NCBI RefSeq assembly: GCF_000956545.1
Contig: NZ_JYIT01000066.1
Span: forward strand, 1 to 64,000
Direction of reading: 5' to 3'
Origin: Microbacterium azadirachtae
GTDB lineage: Bacteria > Actinomycetota > Actinomycetes > Actinomycetales > Microbacteriaceae
DNA length: 64,000 nucleotides
This document shows positions 47,044 to 54,226 of the stretch, piece after piece. The translations under genes were made by a program, and so were the position numbers. The notes beneath the pieces were generated by a model that worked only from the letters and a program-made list of their open reading frames with translations, was not told the origin of the DNA and made no database searches. Position 1 is the first letter of the stretch; each line of letters begins with the position of its first letter.

Positions 47044-48573
47044 ATGACCACCAAGAACCCTACGCGGCCACGAGCGGCGATCTACTGTCGCATCAGCGAC
47101 GACAAGGACGGAGAAGCCCGGGGCGTCGCACGACAGGAACGCGACTGCCGGGCGCTCGCTGAACGACTTGGGTATGACCTCTCCGAAGATCTCGTGTTCA
47201 TCGAGAACGACATCAGCGCGAGCACACGATCACGGAAGCCGCGCCCGCTCTACGACCAGATGATCGAGGCCGCGAAAATCGGCGAGATTCAGGCGATCAT
47301 CGCCTACTCGACCAGTCGGATCACGCGCCGTGTGCGCGAACTCCTCGACCTGATCGACCTTGTGGAGCGTCACGGCACCAAGATCCACACGCTGGCATCA
47401 GGAGACCTCGACCTCGGCACATCGGCCGGCCGAGGACTCGCGATCACGCTTTCGGCCTGGGACGCCCGCGAAGCTGAGGAGATCGGCGATCGCGTGAAGC
47501 GCGCGAAAGCTCAGGCCGTCGAGCAGGGTAGATGGAGGGGCGGACCGCGGCCGTACGGATTCGAGTTCGACGGCACCACGATCCGCGAGGAAGAAGCCGA
47601 GATCATCCGATGGGCCTCCCGGCAGCTACTGGAGGGGCGCTCGATCCGCGCTCTCGTGCACGAGCTGAACGAGCGCGGCGTCCCTTCGACGAGCGGCAAG
47701 GAGTGGAAGACGAACGCGCTTCGTGGCGTGGTTCTACGCCCGAGGAATGCGGGCCTCATCTCGACCGGCCAGCGCTCGCACGGCAACTTCAAGATCCACG
47801 AGCAGAAGGCCGTGTGGGATCCGATCGTTACCGAGGAGGTCTGGCGGGCTGTGGAGGACAAGCTCACCCACCCCGACCGCGCGACCAACGGCGGTAAGTC
47901 CTCGCTCACGTGGCTCGGCTCCGGCGTCTATCGCTGCGGAGTCGTGGACCCCGACACTGGCAAGGCGTGCGGGGCTCCGCTCCGCGTCGCTCGGAAGGGC
48001 AACACGCCCTCGGACCCGTCGCCGTCACGCTGGTTCTACCGCTGCCCCGACCAGGCGCACCTTGCGATCGCTCAGCCACAGCTTGACGCCTACGTGCTCG
48101 GCGTCGTGGCCGATGTCATCCGCGATCCGCGCATCATCGACGCGCTGACCCCGAAGGGCGTTGACCTCGAACCCGACCGGCAGGCTGTCGCCGTCCTCCG
48201 TCAGCGCCTGCGCCGCACGGATCTGGACTACGACAACGACCTGATCGACGGCCAGCGCCACCGCGTGAAGACCGCGAAGCTCAACGCGGAGATCGCCGTC
48301 ATCGAGAAGCGCATGGCCCACGCGACCCAGCGGAGCACGTCGAGCCCGATCCTCTCGGCAGCCGACCCCGGGGCGGCGCTCCTCGCGGCTCCCGTCGATA
48401 TCCAGCGCGCGGTGCTCGCGACCGTCGTGCGCGTGAGCGTGTCCCAGAGCCGCCCCGAGGCACGAGGCAAGCGACTCAACGACGACCTGCTGCGCGAGCG
48501 GGTGAGCATCGAGCCCGCGGAGCCGGAGGGCGTTGCCGCCCGACCCGAAGTCTTGCTCAGTGGCCTGTCCTAA
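47044..48573 (+). CDS. Large serine recombinase (integrase)
   Basis: 509 residues. N-terminal resolvase domain (~10-155) with catalytic Ser18 in AAIYCRISDD and Arg-rich ARQERDCRAL and YSTSRITRRVRE; recombinase domain (~175-280, RGGPRPYGFEFDG); zinc-ribbon domain with Cys at YRCG, KACG and YRCPDQAH; a coiled-coil-like segment (~370-425). Catalyses attP x attB recombination; the sites flank this element. ATG at 47044 has SD GAGGAG eight bases upstream; a GTG at 47035 is possible. Its 3' end overlaps the convergent third gene of the toxin operon by four bases. Confidence 0.95.
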   Translation: MTTKNPTRPRAAIYCRISDDKDGEARGVARQERDCRALAERLGYDLSEDLVFIENDISASTRSRKPRPLYDQMIEAAKIGEIQAIIAYSTSRITRRVRELLDLIDLVERHGTKIHTLASGDLDLGTSAGRGLAITLSAWDAREAEEIGDRVKRAKAQAVEQGRWRGGPRPYGFEFDGTTIREEEAEIIRWASRQLLEGRSIRALVHELNERGVPSTSGKEWKTNALRGVVLRPRNAGLISTGQRSHGNFKIHEQKAVWDPIVTEEVWRAVEDKLTHPDRATNGGKSSLTWLGSGVYRCGVVDPDTGKACGAPLRVARKGNTPSDPSPSRWFYRCPDQAHLAIAQPQLDAYVLGVVADVIRDPRIIDALTPKGVDLEPDRQAVAVLRQRLRRTDLDYDNDLIDGQRHRVKTAKLNAEIAVIEKRMAHATQRSTSSPILSAADPGAALLAAPVDIQRAVLATVVRVSVSQSRPEARGKRLNDDLLRERVSIEPAEPEGVAARPEVLLSGLS

Positions 48574-49010
48574 TTGCTCTCGGGTGCTGCTTCCTCGGCC
48601 TGTGAATCATCACTCGCACGCACAAGCTCATTCATCTCCGGATCCGGAGCCTTGCGCGGTAGTTCCACTCCGATGTCAGTGATGGCCGCCGTCGATCGGA
48701 ATGCGATACGGGCTACGTCGTAGAGGGCTTCCAGCGCGTCCGACTTCTTCAGCAGCTTCTTGAACTTCTCGGTCCCCGGCTCGGCTTCTGCTGGGTAACC
48801 CATCAGACAAGCAACAGTGACTTCCGCGAAACCGTTGGATGCACCCGCATGAATCGTGCCGAAAACGATGCGGCCCAGATCATCCTCGTCCCGTTCGGGG
48901 GCGTAACCGACGAGCCAATTGAGGTGCGGTTTCTCAACTGGTCGTCGTACAGAGCTGACGTCGATCACTTCCGGGCTGAGCAAGGTGAGCGCGGGCTTAG
49001 CTGCGCTCAT
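48570..49010 (-). CDS. Third protein of toxin-antitoxin operon, possibly SecB-like chaperone
   Basis: 146 residues. Predicted beta strands (HLNWLVGYAP, GRIVFGTIHA, FAEVTVACLMGY), then a long helix ALEALYDVARIAFRSTAAI and a Pro-containing segment VELPRKAPDPEM. The order strands - helix with LY..AR - 'LP' strand - acidic tail resembles SecB (E. coli LFPYARECI...), and length is close to SecB's 155. ATG overlaps the antitoxin stop (ATGA). SecB-like proteins accompany HigBA-type modules in toxin-antitoxin-chaperone systems such as Rv1955-1957. This is my inference; identity is weak and a structure comparison is needed. Lower GC than the host. Confidence 0.5.
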   Translation of the reverse strand: MSAAKPALTLLSPEVIDVSSVRRPVEKPHLNWLVGYAPERDEDDLGRIVFGTIHAGASNGFAEVTVACLMGYPAEAEPGTEKFKKLLKKSDALEALYDVARIAFRSTAAITDIGVELPRKAPDPEMNELVRASDDSQAEEAAPESN

Positions 49011-49399
49011 CGGCCGCGCACCATTCTGTAGCCCGAAGTCGGGTCGCTCTCGCGTCGCGTATGCGGCTCGTGCATCGAAGAGTTCTGCGACCAGGCACGG
49101 TACTTCGCCATATCGATGGGTTCGCGGACGACATCAGCGACCGGCAGGTCGCAGTCGAGCTTCAGTTTCGCGCCCAGCGCGTGCAGAGTCGCAGCAAGAT
49201 TGCGGACCGTTATGTTTCGGTCACCCCGGAGTCTCTCGGTTACCTCGCTACGGGTCACGTTCAAGGCTCGAGCAAGGTCTGCACGACTCATACCGCTGGT
49301 CTCGAGTGCGTGCGCGATGAGCTCCGATGCGTCCACCATTGCCGCCTCTTCGGCGTATACCGCACGGTACTGCGGGTCATCGGTTGGGAACAGCCCCAT
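49007..49399 (-). CDS. HTH antitoxin (HigA/XRE-like)
   Basis: 130 residues from the ATG at 49399, which overlaps the toxin gene end by 23 bases. Central XRE helix-turn-helix (~30-75): ETSGMSRADLARALNVTRSE and RNITVRNLAATLHAL. A ~45-residue extension follows (VVREPIDMAKYRAWSQN ... VRGR), comparable with the chaperone-addiction tails of TAC antitoxins. Expected to bind the toxin and repress the operon. Middle gene of a coupled three-gene operon; lower GC than flanking host DNA. Confidence 0.8.
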   Translation of the reverse strand: MGLFPTDDPQYRAVYAEEAAMVDASELIAHALETSGMSRADLARALNVTRSEVTERLRGDRNITVRNLAATLHALGAKLKLDCDLPVADVVREPIDMAKYRAWSQNSSMHEPHTRRESDPTSGYRMVRGR

Positions 49400-49805
49400 C
49401 AGCTTCTCCTTCGATATCGCCATCCCAGAAGATGGCGAACGCCTTCTTGGCGTTCTTGACAACCTGCCTGTCGCTTCCCTTCCGGTCACCGTGGGTGATG
49501 TACCAACGGCCTTGGAAGCGTACGAGGTAGAGGCGGAGTCCGCCCTGGTTGTGGGTCTTTAGTTCGTGCACCTCGGCACCCCGGTCCATGGGGTCCTTGG
49601 CTGCGATGTGTCGCATGTTCTCAGGCGACTTGATGTGATGGCCGTCTCTCAGCCACTCAAGGTATCGCTGGAACTTCGCCTGATCTCGGGCCTGAAGCGA
49701 TCGGATGAACTCATCGCCTTCGTCCTCTCCCTTGGCGTTACTGACCGTGAAGATTGCGTCACTGCCGTCGAACACCGGTGTTGGTGTCACACCTTGTTCG
49801 GTCAT
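49377..49805 (-). CDS. RelE/HigB-type (Gp49-like) toxin
   Basis: 142 residues. FIRSLQARDQAKFQRYLEWLRDG and the core ELKTHNQGGLRLYLVRFQGR ending WYITHGDRKGS, then KNAKKAFAIFWDG, follow the phage Gp49-like HigB fold (ribosome-dependent mRNA interferase family). First gene of the operon. The N-terminal ~20 residues are variable; ATG at 49805 is the best start although its SD is weak. Confidence 0.8.
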   Translation of the reverse strand: MTEQGVTPTPVFDGSDAIFTVSNAKGEDEGDEFIRSLQARDQAKFQRYLEWLRDGHHIKSPENMRHIAAKDPMDRGAEVHELKTHNQGGLRLYLVRFQGRWYITHGDRKGSDRQVVKNAKKAFAIFWDGDIEGEADGAVPNR

Positions 49806-49939
49806 AACTTTACACACATTCGTCGATGAAGTCGCTGGAAGTCTGCCCCGACAGTACCGGTAACCGGACAACAAGCGACATCCAGTAGCACGCATCAACT
49901 CACCCTCTTGGGCCACGTGCCCCGCAGACGCCGTGAAAT

Positions 49940-50049
49940 CTCGCCATGCTGCGAGGGTGTGCGGATGCTGGTTTGCGGTGCCACACGGGCCGCACGGAGG
50001 CGGAAAGACGGTGCAAACCGGCATCCGTGCACCCTCGCGGCATGGCGCG
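49940..50049. repeat. Long imperfect inverted repeat (37-bp arms)
   Basis: Left arm 49940-49976 (CTCGCCATGCTGCGAGGGTG...) and right arm 50013-50049 match at 32 of 37 positions, around a 36-base spacer. A related sequence (TCTCGCCATGCTGC) recurs once near the right end of the element at 54105-54118. The right arm ends nine bases before the TAAAAT motif. Confidence 0.85.
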
Positions 50050-50065
50050 CAATCCCGTAAAATTG
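50033..50065 (+). promoter_or_regulatory. Promoter motif shared with the integrase gene
   Basis: CCTCGC (50033-50038), 17 bases, then CGTAAAATTG (50056-50065), with TAAAAT at 50058-50063. The same arrangement lies in attL ahead of the integrase. It would drive the rightward operon starting at 50261 through a ~190-base leader. Confidence 0.5.
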
Positions 50066-50260
50066 TCATATCGCTGAACGGGCCGTCAGGCCACGTTCGG
50101 CGGGCCTCACACGAGGCGAGCGCTGGCCCTCTCCGCAGAGCGAGAGGGACGGAGGCCGAGGGACCGCACCCGTCGTCGAGACGGTCGAGCGAAGCGAACT
50201 GGCTGCCGATACGAGACCAACAGCGGGCGTGTGTCACTTCGATCCGAAGGGCACGCCATC

Positions 50261-50497
50261 ATGGCTTTCCTCACCCGGGCGGAACTCGCCGCCCACTTCA
50301 ACAAGTCCGAGCGGACGATCTACCTGTGGCACGACCGCGGGCTGATCGACGGCTACGACGATCACGGCACGATCAAGTACAACCTCGAAGCCGTCGAGCT
50401 CGCGATGAAGCTGAATCCGCGCGCGATGCGCGACGGACGCAAGCGCGGCACCAACGGCGTCGTCAAGCCCATGCCGATCACGGCGGTGCCCGAATGA
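50261..50497 (+). CDS. Excisionase-like helix-turn-helix protein
   Basis: 78 residues. FLTRAELAAHFNKSERTIYLWHDRGLI is a winged-helix/MerR-type DNA-binding start (given here in part: TRAELAAHFNKSERTIYLW), as in AlpA/Xis proteins, followed by a basic tail. It is a reasonable candidate for the recombination directionality factor of the serine integrase, or for the operon's regulator. First of a string of overlapping genes. Confidence 0.7.
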   Translation: MAFLTRAELAAHFNKSERTIYLWHDRGLIDGYDDHGTIKYNLEAVELAMKLNPRAMRDGRKRGTNGVVKPMPITAVPE

Positions 50498-50616
50498 GCG
50501 CCGCGCCTCAGGCCGCTCCGGCCGCCTCTCCTCCCTCCATCACCCTCACCGACGCACAGTGCGCCCGCGTGGCCGCTCTGCTGTCCCTCGGGCGGCCCGC
50601 AGGCGGTGCCTCATGA
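50494..50616 (+). CDS. Small hypothetical protein (40 aa)
   Basis: Starts MSAAPQAAPAASPPSITLTD; ATG overlaps the stop of the HTH gene and its stop overlaps the next ATG (both ATGA). The coupling on both sides argues for a real gene despite its size. The Ala/Pro-rich start and DAQCARVAALLSLGR helix give no function. Confidence 0.6.
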   Translation: MSAAPQAAPAASPPSITLTDAQCARVAALLSLGRPAGGAS

Positions 50617-50804
50617 GCGCCGGCGAGGACGAGGCCGAGCTGGTCCGTCGCATCAAGGCTGAGGAGATCATCACCTACCGGCGCGCACGCGGCCCCTTGA
50701 CCCCGAAGGAGCAGGCCGAGGGAGCGGAAGCCCTGCGCGAGTTCCAGGAGCGCGTGGCCTCGGGCTGGTACGACGAACCGAGCGACGAGGAGGCGCTGTC
50801 ATGA
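50613..50804 (+). CDS. Hypothetical acidic protein (63 aa)
   Basis: 63 residues, charged and helical (EDEAELVRRIKAEEII, LTPKEQAEGAEALREF). Overlaps both neighbours by four bases. No family recognised. Confidence 0.65.
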   Translation: MSAGEDEAELVRRIKAEEIITYRRARGPLTPKEQAEGAEALREFQERVASGWYDEPSDEEALS

Positions 50805-51658
50805 GCGAACGAATCGACGGGGCGGTGTCGCCGTCGTACTCGCAACTCGACACCGCCGTGATCCTGTGGGCGACGTACCTCCACCTCGGAGGCCGGACGC
50901 TGAGCCTGACCATGATCGTTGACGCCTGGATCGATGCTCTCAAGGCCGCGGGCTTCCCGAAGGCGCGCAAGGCTTGGGAGGGATACGGCTCGAGCACCCG
51001 CACGTTGCCGCTCGTGATCGATATCCCGTGTCCGTTCGAGCACCGCACCCCGGACCGACGCAACTTCGCGCACGTGCGGATGATCGTCGAGGACACGGCC
51101 TGGCTGAGCGTCGATCCGGACTCACCGTGCGAGTACTGCACCCCGGACGTCATAGAGCGGCTGCTGCTGACGTGTCCGCGCTGTGAAGCGGACGAGAACA
51201 GCCCGCGACATCGCCCAGGGCACGGGCTCCGACACTCATTCGATCCCAGGCTCGGCGTGGTCGGCTCCACGGCGCCGATTTCCTTCGTCCTGGACGCGTT
51301 CCTGCGCCTCCAGGTCGAGGCTGAGGCGACGGCCTGGCTGCAGGCCCCCGACGCGGCGTTGGCGTGGTGGGTTCAGGTGAACGACGACACGTTGCTCACC
51401 GCCTCGGAGGTCCTTGCCGAGCGCCGAGAGTGGGCGCGAGGAATCCTCGGTGCGGCTCCGAGGAAGGTCGTAGCGTCGTCCGGCGCGGCGGCGATGACCG
51501 AGGATGAGGCCGTGACCTGGCTGGACAAGAACGAGATCCCGCCGACGGCCAGCCAGCGCGAGGCATGGCGGCTGTCCGCTGGCCTGCCTGGCCGTCCTGC
51601 GAAGAACACGATTGAGGCCGCCCAGACCCGCCGCAAGCGCGGTGCTACGGAGGCTTAG
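50801..51658 (+). CDS. Hypothetical protein with Cys clusters
   Basis: 285 residues. N-terminal helical part, then possible zinc ligands CPFEH, CEYC and CPRC between ~75 and ~130, and a C-terminal basic region AGLPGRPAKNTIEAAQTRRKRG suggestive of nucleic-acid contact. No polymerase, primase or helicase motif was found. Could act in element replication or regulation; that is a guess from position only. Followed by a nested hairpin terminator. Confidence 0.7.
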   Translation: MSERIDGAVSPSYSQLDTAVILWATYLHLGGRTLSLTMIVDAWIDALKAAGFPKARKAWEGYGSSTRTLPLVIDIPCPFEHRTPDRRNFAHVRMIVEDTAWLSVDPDSPCEYCTPDVIERLLLTCPRCEADENSPRHRPGHGLRHSFDPRLGVVGSTAPISFVLDAFLRLQVEAEATAWLQAPDAALAWWVQVNDDTLLTASEVLAERREWARGILGAAPRKVVASSGAAAMTEDEAVTWLDKNEIPPTASQREAWRLSAGLPGRPAKNTIEAAQTRRKRGATEA

Positions 51659-51659
51659 C

Positions 51660-51720
51660 GCCCTGCCCTGCCCATGCCCTGCGCCCCTCTCTACTACGTA
51701 GAGGGGCGACAGGGCAGGGC
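51660..51720 (+). terminator. Nested hairpin terminator
   Basis: Inner stem CGCCCCTCT (51682-51690)/AGAGGGGCG (51700-51708) with a 9-base loop, inside an outer pair GCCCTGCCCTG (51660-51670)/CAGGGCAGGGC (51710-51720). It separates two converging genes of the element. Confidence 0.75.
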
Positions 51721-51756
51721 AGTGCAGGGCACGCGCCACCGTGTCACCGCACGTGC

Positions 51757-51993
51757 TCAGCGCCGGGGCGCGAGGCTGTAGAGACCAGTCGCAACGAGCG
51801 CGTCAACCTCGCGACGGCCCGCGTCACGGACGGCACCGCCTGCCGGGGAGAGGCCTGCCTGAAGGTCGCGGATGCCCGCGACGATCGACGTGATCGGGTT
51901 CTGTCGCATCGGGTCGATCGTGCGCGCGGTCATGTTCATGGTCCGCGCGGTCATCGACATGGTGTCTCGGGCGGCAATCGGCATGCGGGTCAT
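51757..51993 (-). CDS. Hypothetical 78-aa protein of the element
   Basis: Starts MTRMPIAARDTMSMTARTMN, with internal TART repeats, and ends in DALVATGLYSLAPRR. ATG at 51993 has an excellent SD (AAGGAG, seven bases upstream). It is the only leftward gene in the right half of the element, divergent from the 165-aa gene. Function unknown; no homologue recognised. Confidence 0.6.
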   Translation of the reverse strand: MTRMPIAARDTMSMTARTMNMTARTIDPMRQNPITSIVAGIRDLQAGLSPAGGAVRDAGRREVDALVATGLYSLAPRR

Positions 51994-52044
51994 CGCGGGC
52001 TCCTTCTCGGTGAGGTCGCGAGGGCTCTTCTCGGCACCCTCGCG

Positions 52045-52115
52045 ACGCTTCCAGCGTACCCAAATACCCCCCGGGGGTACCACGCGAAAACCTAACGTAG
52101 TACGCTTCCGGCATA
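52045..52115. promoter_or_regulatory. Divergent promoter region with G/C-tract palindrome and direct repeat
   Basis: TACCCCCCGGGGGTA (52065-52079) is a C/G-tract palindrome reminiscent of CsoR-type operators. ACGCTTCCAGCGTA (52045-52058) and ACGCTTCCGGCATA (52102-52115) flank it. On the minus strand the palindrome would sit between TTTTCG and TATTTG, a possible -35/-10 pair for the 78-aa gene. No CsoR gene is present in the window. Confidence 0.4.
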
Positions 52116-52185
52116 GGGCCGATGCCACGGCCCGCAAGGTGCTCGTCTGGCAGCAGGGCCGGAGCCTGATCGAACAGGCCCCCAC

Positions 52186-52683
52186 ATGACCCGCAGCGCC
52201 CTCTCTCCGCACCACGTCCACGAAGCCCGCCGTCCTGAGCACATCTCGGATAGCAAGGTGGACGCCTCCGTGAACGCGCTCACCGTCCTTGCGCACGGCG
52301 GCAACCTCAAGAGCGCGAACCGCTCGCGCAACCTCGCTGACGCCGACGCGGCAGCGACCATTGACCGGCTCCTCCGCGGTGGTAACGCGCCGACCGCGGG
52401 GGAGCCTCCCACGTCCCCTGTCCGAGGGCATGCAGGGGACGGACGACGGCTCACCGCGGGTCCGGTCTTGGGGGCCGCCCGCGGTGAGCCCGACCCCGCC
52501 CTCAGAGCGCGTGAGGAGTATGCCATGCACGTCCGCGAGGGCATCCGCCGGACGGCGATGGTGCCTTCGGTGCTGACGGTCCCGTGCGCCGAGCACGACG
52601 CTGAGGCAGGGACCTACTGCTTCCGCACTGGCACGCGGGGCGTCTGCTGGCGGCGCGTCGTGCGACGGGCGGTTCAACGATGA
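52186..52683 (+). CDS. Hypothetical protein with C-terminal Cys/His motif
   Basis: 165 residues. Hydrophilic helical N-terminal half (ALTVLAHGGNLKSANRSRNLADADA), disordered middle, and a C-terminal VPCAEHDAEAGTYCF and RGVCWRRVVRRA region resembling the short zinc motifs (VPCPxC...PGxxC) of actinophage proteins. Couples to the next gene by ATGA. Confidence 0.65.
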   Translation: MTRSALSPHHVHEARRPEHISDSKVDASVNALTVLAHGGNLKSANRSRNLADADAAATIDRLLRGGNAPTAGEPPTSPVRGHAGDGRRLTAGPVLGAARGEPDPALRAREEYAMHVREGIRRTAMVPSVLTVPCAEHDAEAGTYCFRTGTRGVCWRRVVRRAVQR

Positions 52684-53048
52684 CCCGCCGATACGAACCC
52701 CGTATGATCCCCGTCGATCACGAGGGCACCCGACGCGCGGAGCAGTACCGCGAGGACGCGAAGCCCGTCCCGACCCCTCGGGAACCGGAGCCGCCCGCCG
52801 CGTGGGAGGCGACCCCCGAGCCGACCCTGCCGCCCGCGCAGCTTCAGATGCGCAGTGGCCGGGGGCGCGGCGTGCGCGTGGTCGTCCCGTCTGCCCCCGA
52901 AGGCGGCGCGACGCTGAACGCGGACAATGTGCGGGTCATCCAGTCGATGTTCCGCCAGGCCCGCCAGGTCACGAACGATCCCCAGACCCGAGCCCGGCTC
53001 CGCGCAGCCGAGGCCGAACTCAACGCGAAGACCCGAGGTGCCCTCTGA
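52680..53048 (+). CDS. Hypothetical protein (122 aa)
   Basis: 122 residues, Pro-rich first half (PTPREPEPPAAWEATPEP), then a basic segment (RSGRGRGVRVVVPS) and a helical end (RLRAAEAELNAKTRGAL). Overlaps neighbours at both ends (ATGA, TGATG). No family recognised. Confidence 0.65.
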   Translation: MTRRYEPRMIPVDHEGTRRAEQYREDAKPVPTPREPEPPAAWEATPEPTLPPAQLQMRSGRGRGVRVVVPSAPEGGATLNADNVRVIQSMFRQARQVTNDPQTRARLRAAEAELNAKTRGAL

Positions 53049-54058
53049 TGTCCACGAACAACACCATGACCCTCCGCGATCAGCAGATCGAGACCGCGGA
53101 CGCCTGGACCTCGATTCCGGCCTACGCCCTGCCCTGCGGAGCGTGTGGGATCGCGGTGCAGCGGCCTGTGGATGACTCGGCGCTCGACGTGCTGAGCGTC
53201 TACCGGCCCGCGCAGGGCGTCCACGGACCCGAGAGGGTGGACCTGCTCACGACGCGCTGTGAGACGTGCCGCCTGCTTCGAGCGGTGGCCCTGGACCTCC
53301 TCAGCGCCAACGCCGACCTGCGCCGCCGCATCGGTGACCCCGAGATCGCCGCCGACCGGCTGGAGAGCGCCCTTGATGCCCTCGATATCGTCGGCATCAC
53401 GAGCGCGAGCACCATCGACCGACTGACCGGCACGATGACCGCGCTGCTCAAGCTCATGGACACCCTGACGATCCCGGGTGGCAGCGCCGCGTGGACCCTG
53501 CACGCCCGCGCGGCGGGGTACAGCGGTGCCCCACGCACGCCGGCCAACCACAGCCGGTGGGAGCACGTGCCCGAAGGACAGCGCCAGGTGCTCCGCGATG
53601 CGGTCGCACCCCTGCTCGCGCGGGACGTGGCGCGTCCTGTGGACGTGTTCGCGCCCTCGGACGACGACAGCCCCTCGGGATGCCTCCTGTGCGGCGTGGG
53701 AGCCGTGCACGCGCTCCGAGAGGACGCGGAGAGCGTCTGGACCCTCATGTCCGCCGACAGCGTAGCCATCGGCGGCAGGCCGATGCCGGACACCCTGGAC
53801 GGCGTGGTCTGCCCGCGCTGTGACGCCGCGATCGACCGAGCGCAGGGAGTCGGCCAGCAGGCCATGGCCCTCAGCGTCCGCGACTTCCTGGGGATGCCGC
53901 ACTACCTCCGGTCCCTTGAGCACATCGACGGCCTGATCGGCTGGGCAGCGCTCCCGCAGGGCACCCAGCCCAACGCGCACCCGTGGGATCACATCGACCT
54001 GTCGCAGATCCGCGAGAGCGTGAACGCCCTCCTCGGGTATCAGCCGGTCGGCGCGTAG
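53048..54058 (+). CDS. Hypothetical zinc-ribbon protein (336 aa)
   Basis: 336 residues with four CxxC pairs: LPCGACG (~31), TRCETC (~71), GCLLCG (~218) and VVCPRC (~258), suggesting two structural zinc sites. Between them is a helical region, LDALDIVGITSASTIDRLTG. No enzymatic motif. It is the last gene of the element before attR, and a hairpin (54088-54109) follows. Role unknown. Confidence 0.7.
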   Translation: MSTNNTMTLRDQQIETADAWTSIPAYALPCGACGIAVQRPVDDSALDVLSVYRPAQGVHGPERVDLLTTRCETCRLLRAVALDLLSANADLRRRIGDPEIAADRLESALDALDIVGITSASTIDRLTGTMTALLKLMDTLTIPGGSAAWTLHARAAGYSGAPRTPANHSRWEHVPEGQRQVLRDAVAPLLARDVARPVDVFAPSDDDSPSGCLLCGVGAVHALREDAESVWTLMSADSVAIGGRPMPDTLDGVVCPRCDAAIDRAQGVGQQAMALSVRDFLGMPHYLRSLEHIDGLIGWAALPQGTQPNAHPWDHIDLSQIRESVNALLGYQPVGA

Positions 54059-54087
54059 CACCCGCACGCACGATTGCCTCAGCGCCC

Positions 54088-54109
54088 GCGAGACGTTGCG
54101 AAGTCTCGC
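54088..54109 (+). terminator. Hairpin after the last element gene
   Basis: GCGAGAC (54088-54094)/GTCTCGC (54103-54109) with an 8-base loop, 30 bases past the last rightward gene. The sequence on its right arm (TCTCGCCATGCTGC) repeats that of the left arm at 49939. Confidence 0.5.
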
Positions 54110-54226
54110 CATGCTGCACGGAGGTAGCACGACGCCCGGAGGGCCGTCCACGGCTCGCTGGTGACGTCTGGTGACCCCTCGGCGCAGGGCTGCAATCCCG
54201 CACGCCAGAAAAGCCCTGGTCAGAAT

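Larger units (their letters stand above)
49806..50260. other. 455-base regulatory region of the element
   Basis: No supported gene. It separates the leftward toxin operon from the rightward HTH operon and holds a 37-bp imperfect inverted repeat (49940-49976/50013-50049), a TAAAAT promoter motif (50058-50063), and a 7-bp hairpin CCCTCTC/GAGAGGG (50127-50148). It is the most likely place for divergent promoters, operators or a replication/transfer origin. Confidence 0.7.

Noticed and set aside
50613..51270. Minus-strand frames opposite the element's rightward operon
   Set aside because: They run antisense to a chain of overlap-coupled plus-strand genes and have shadow-like composition.
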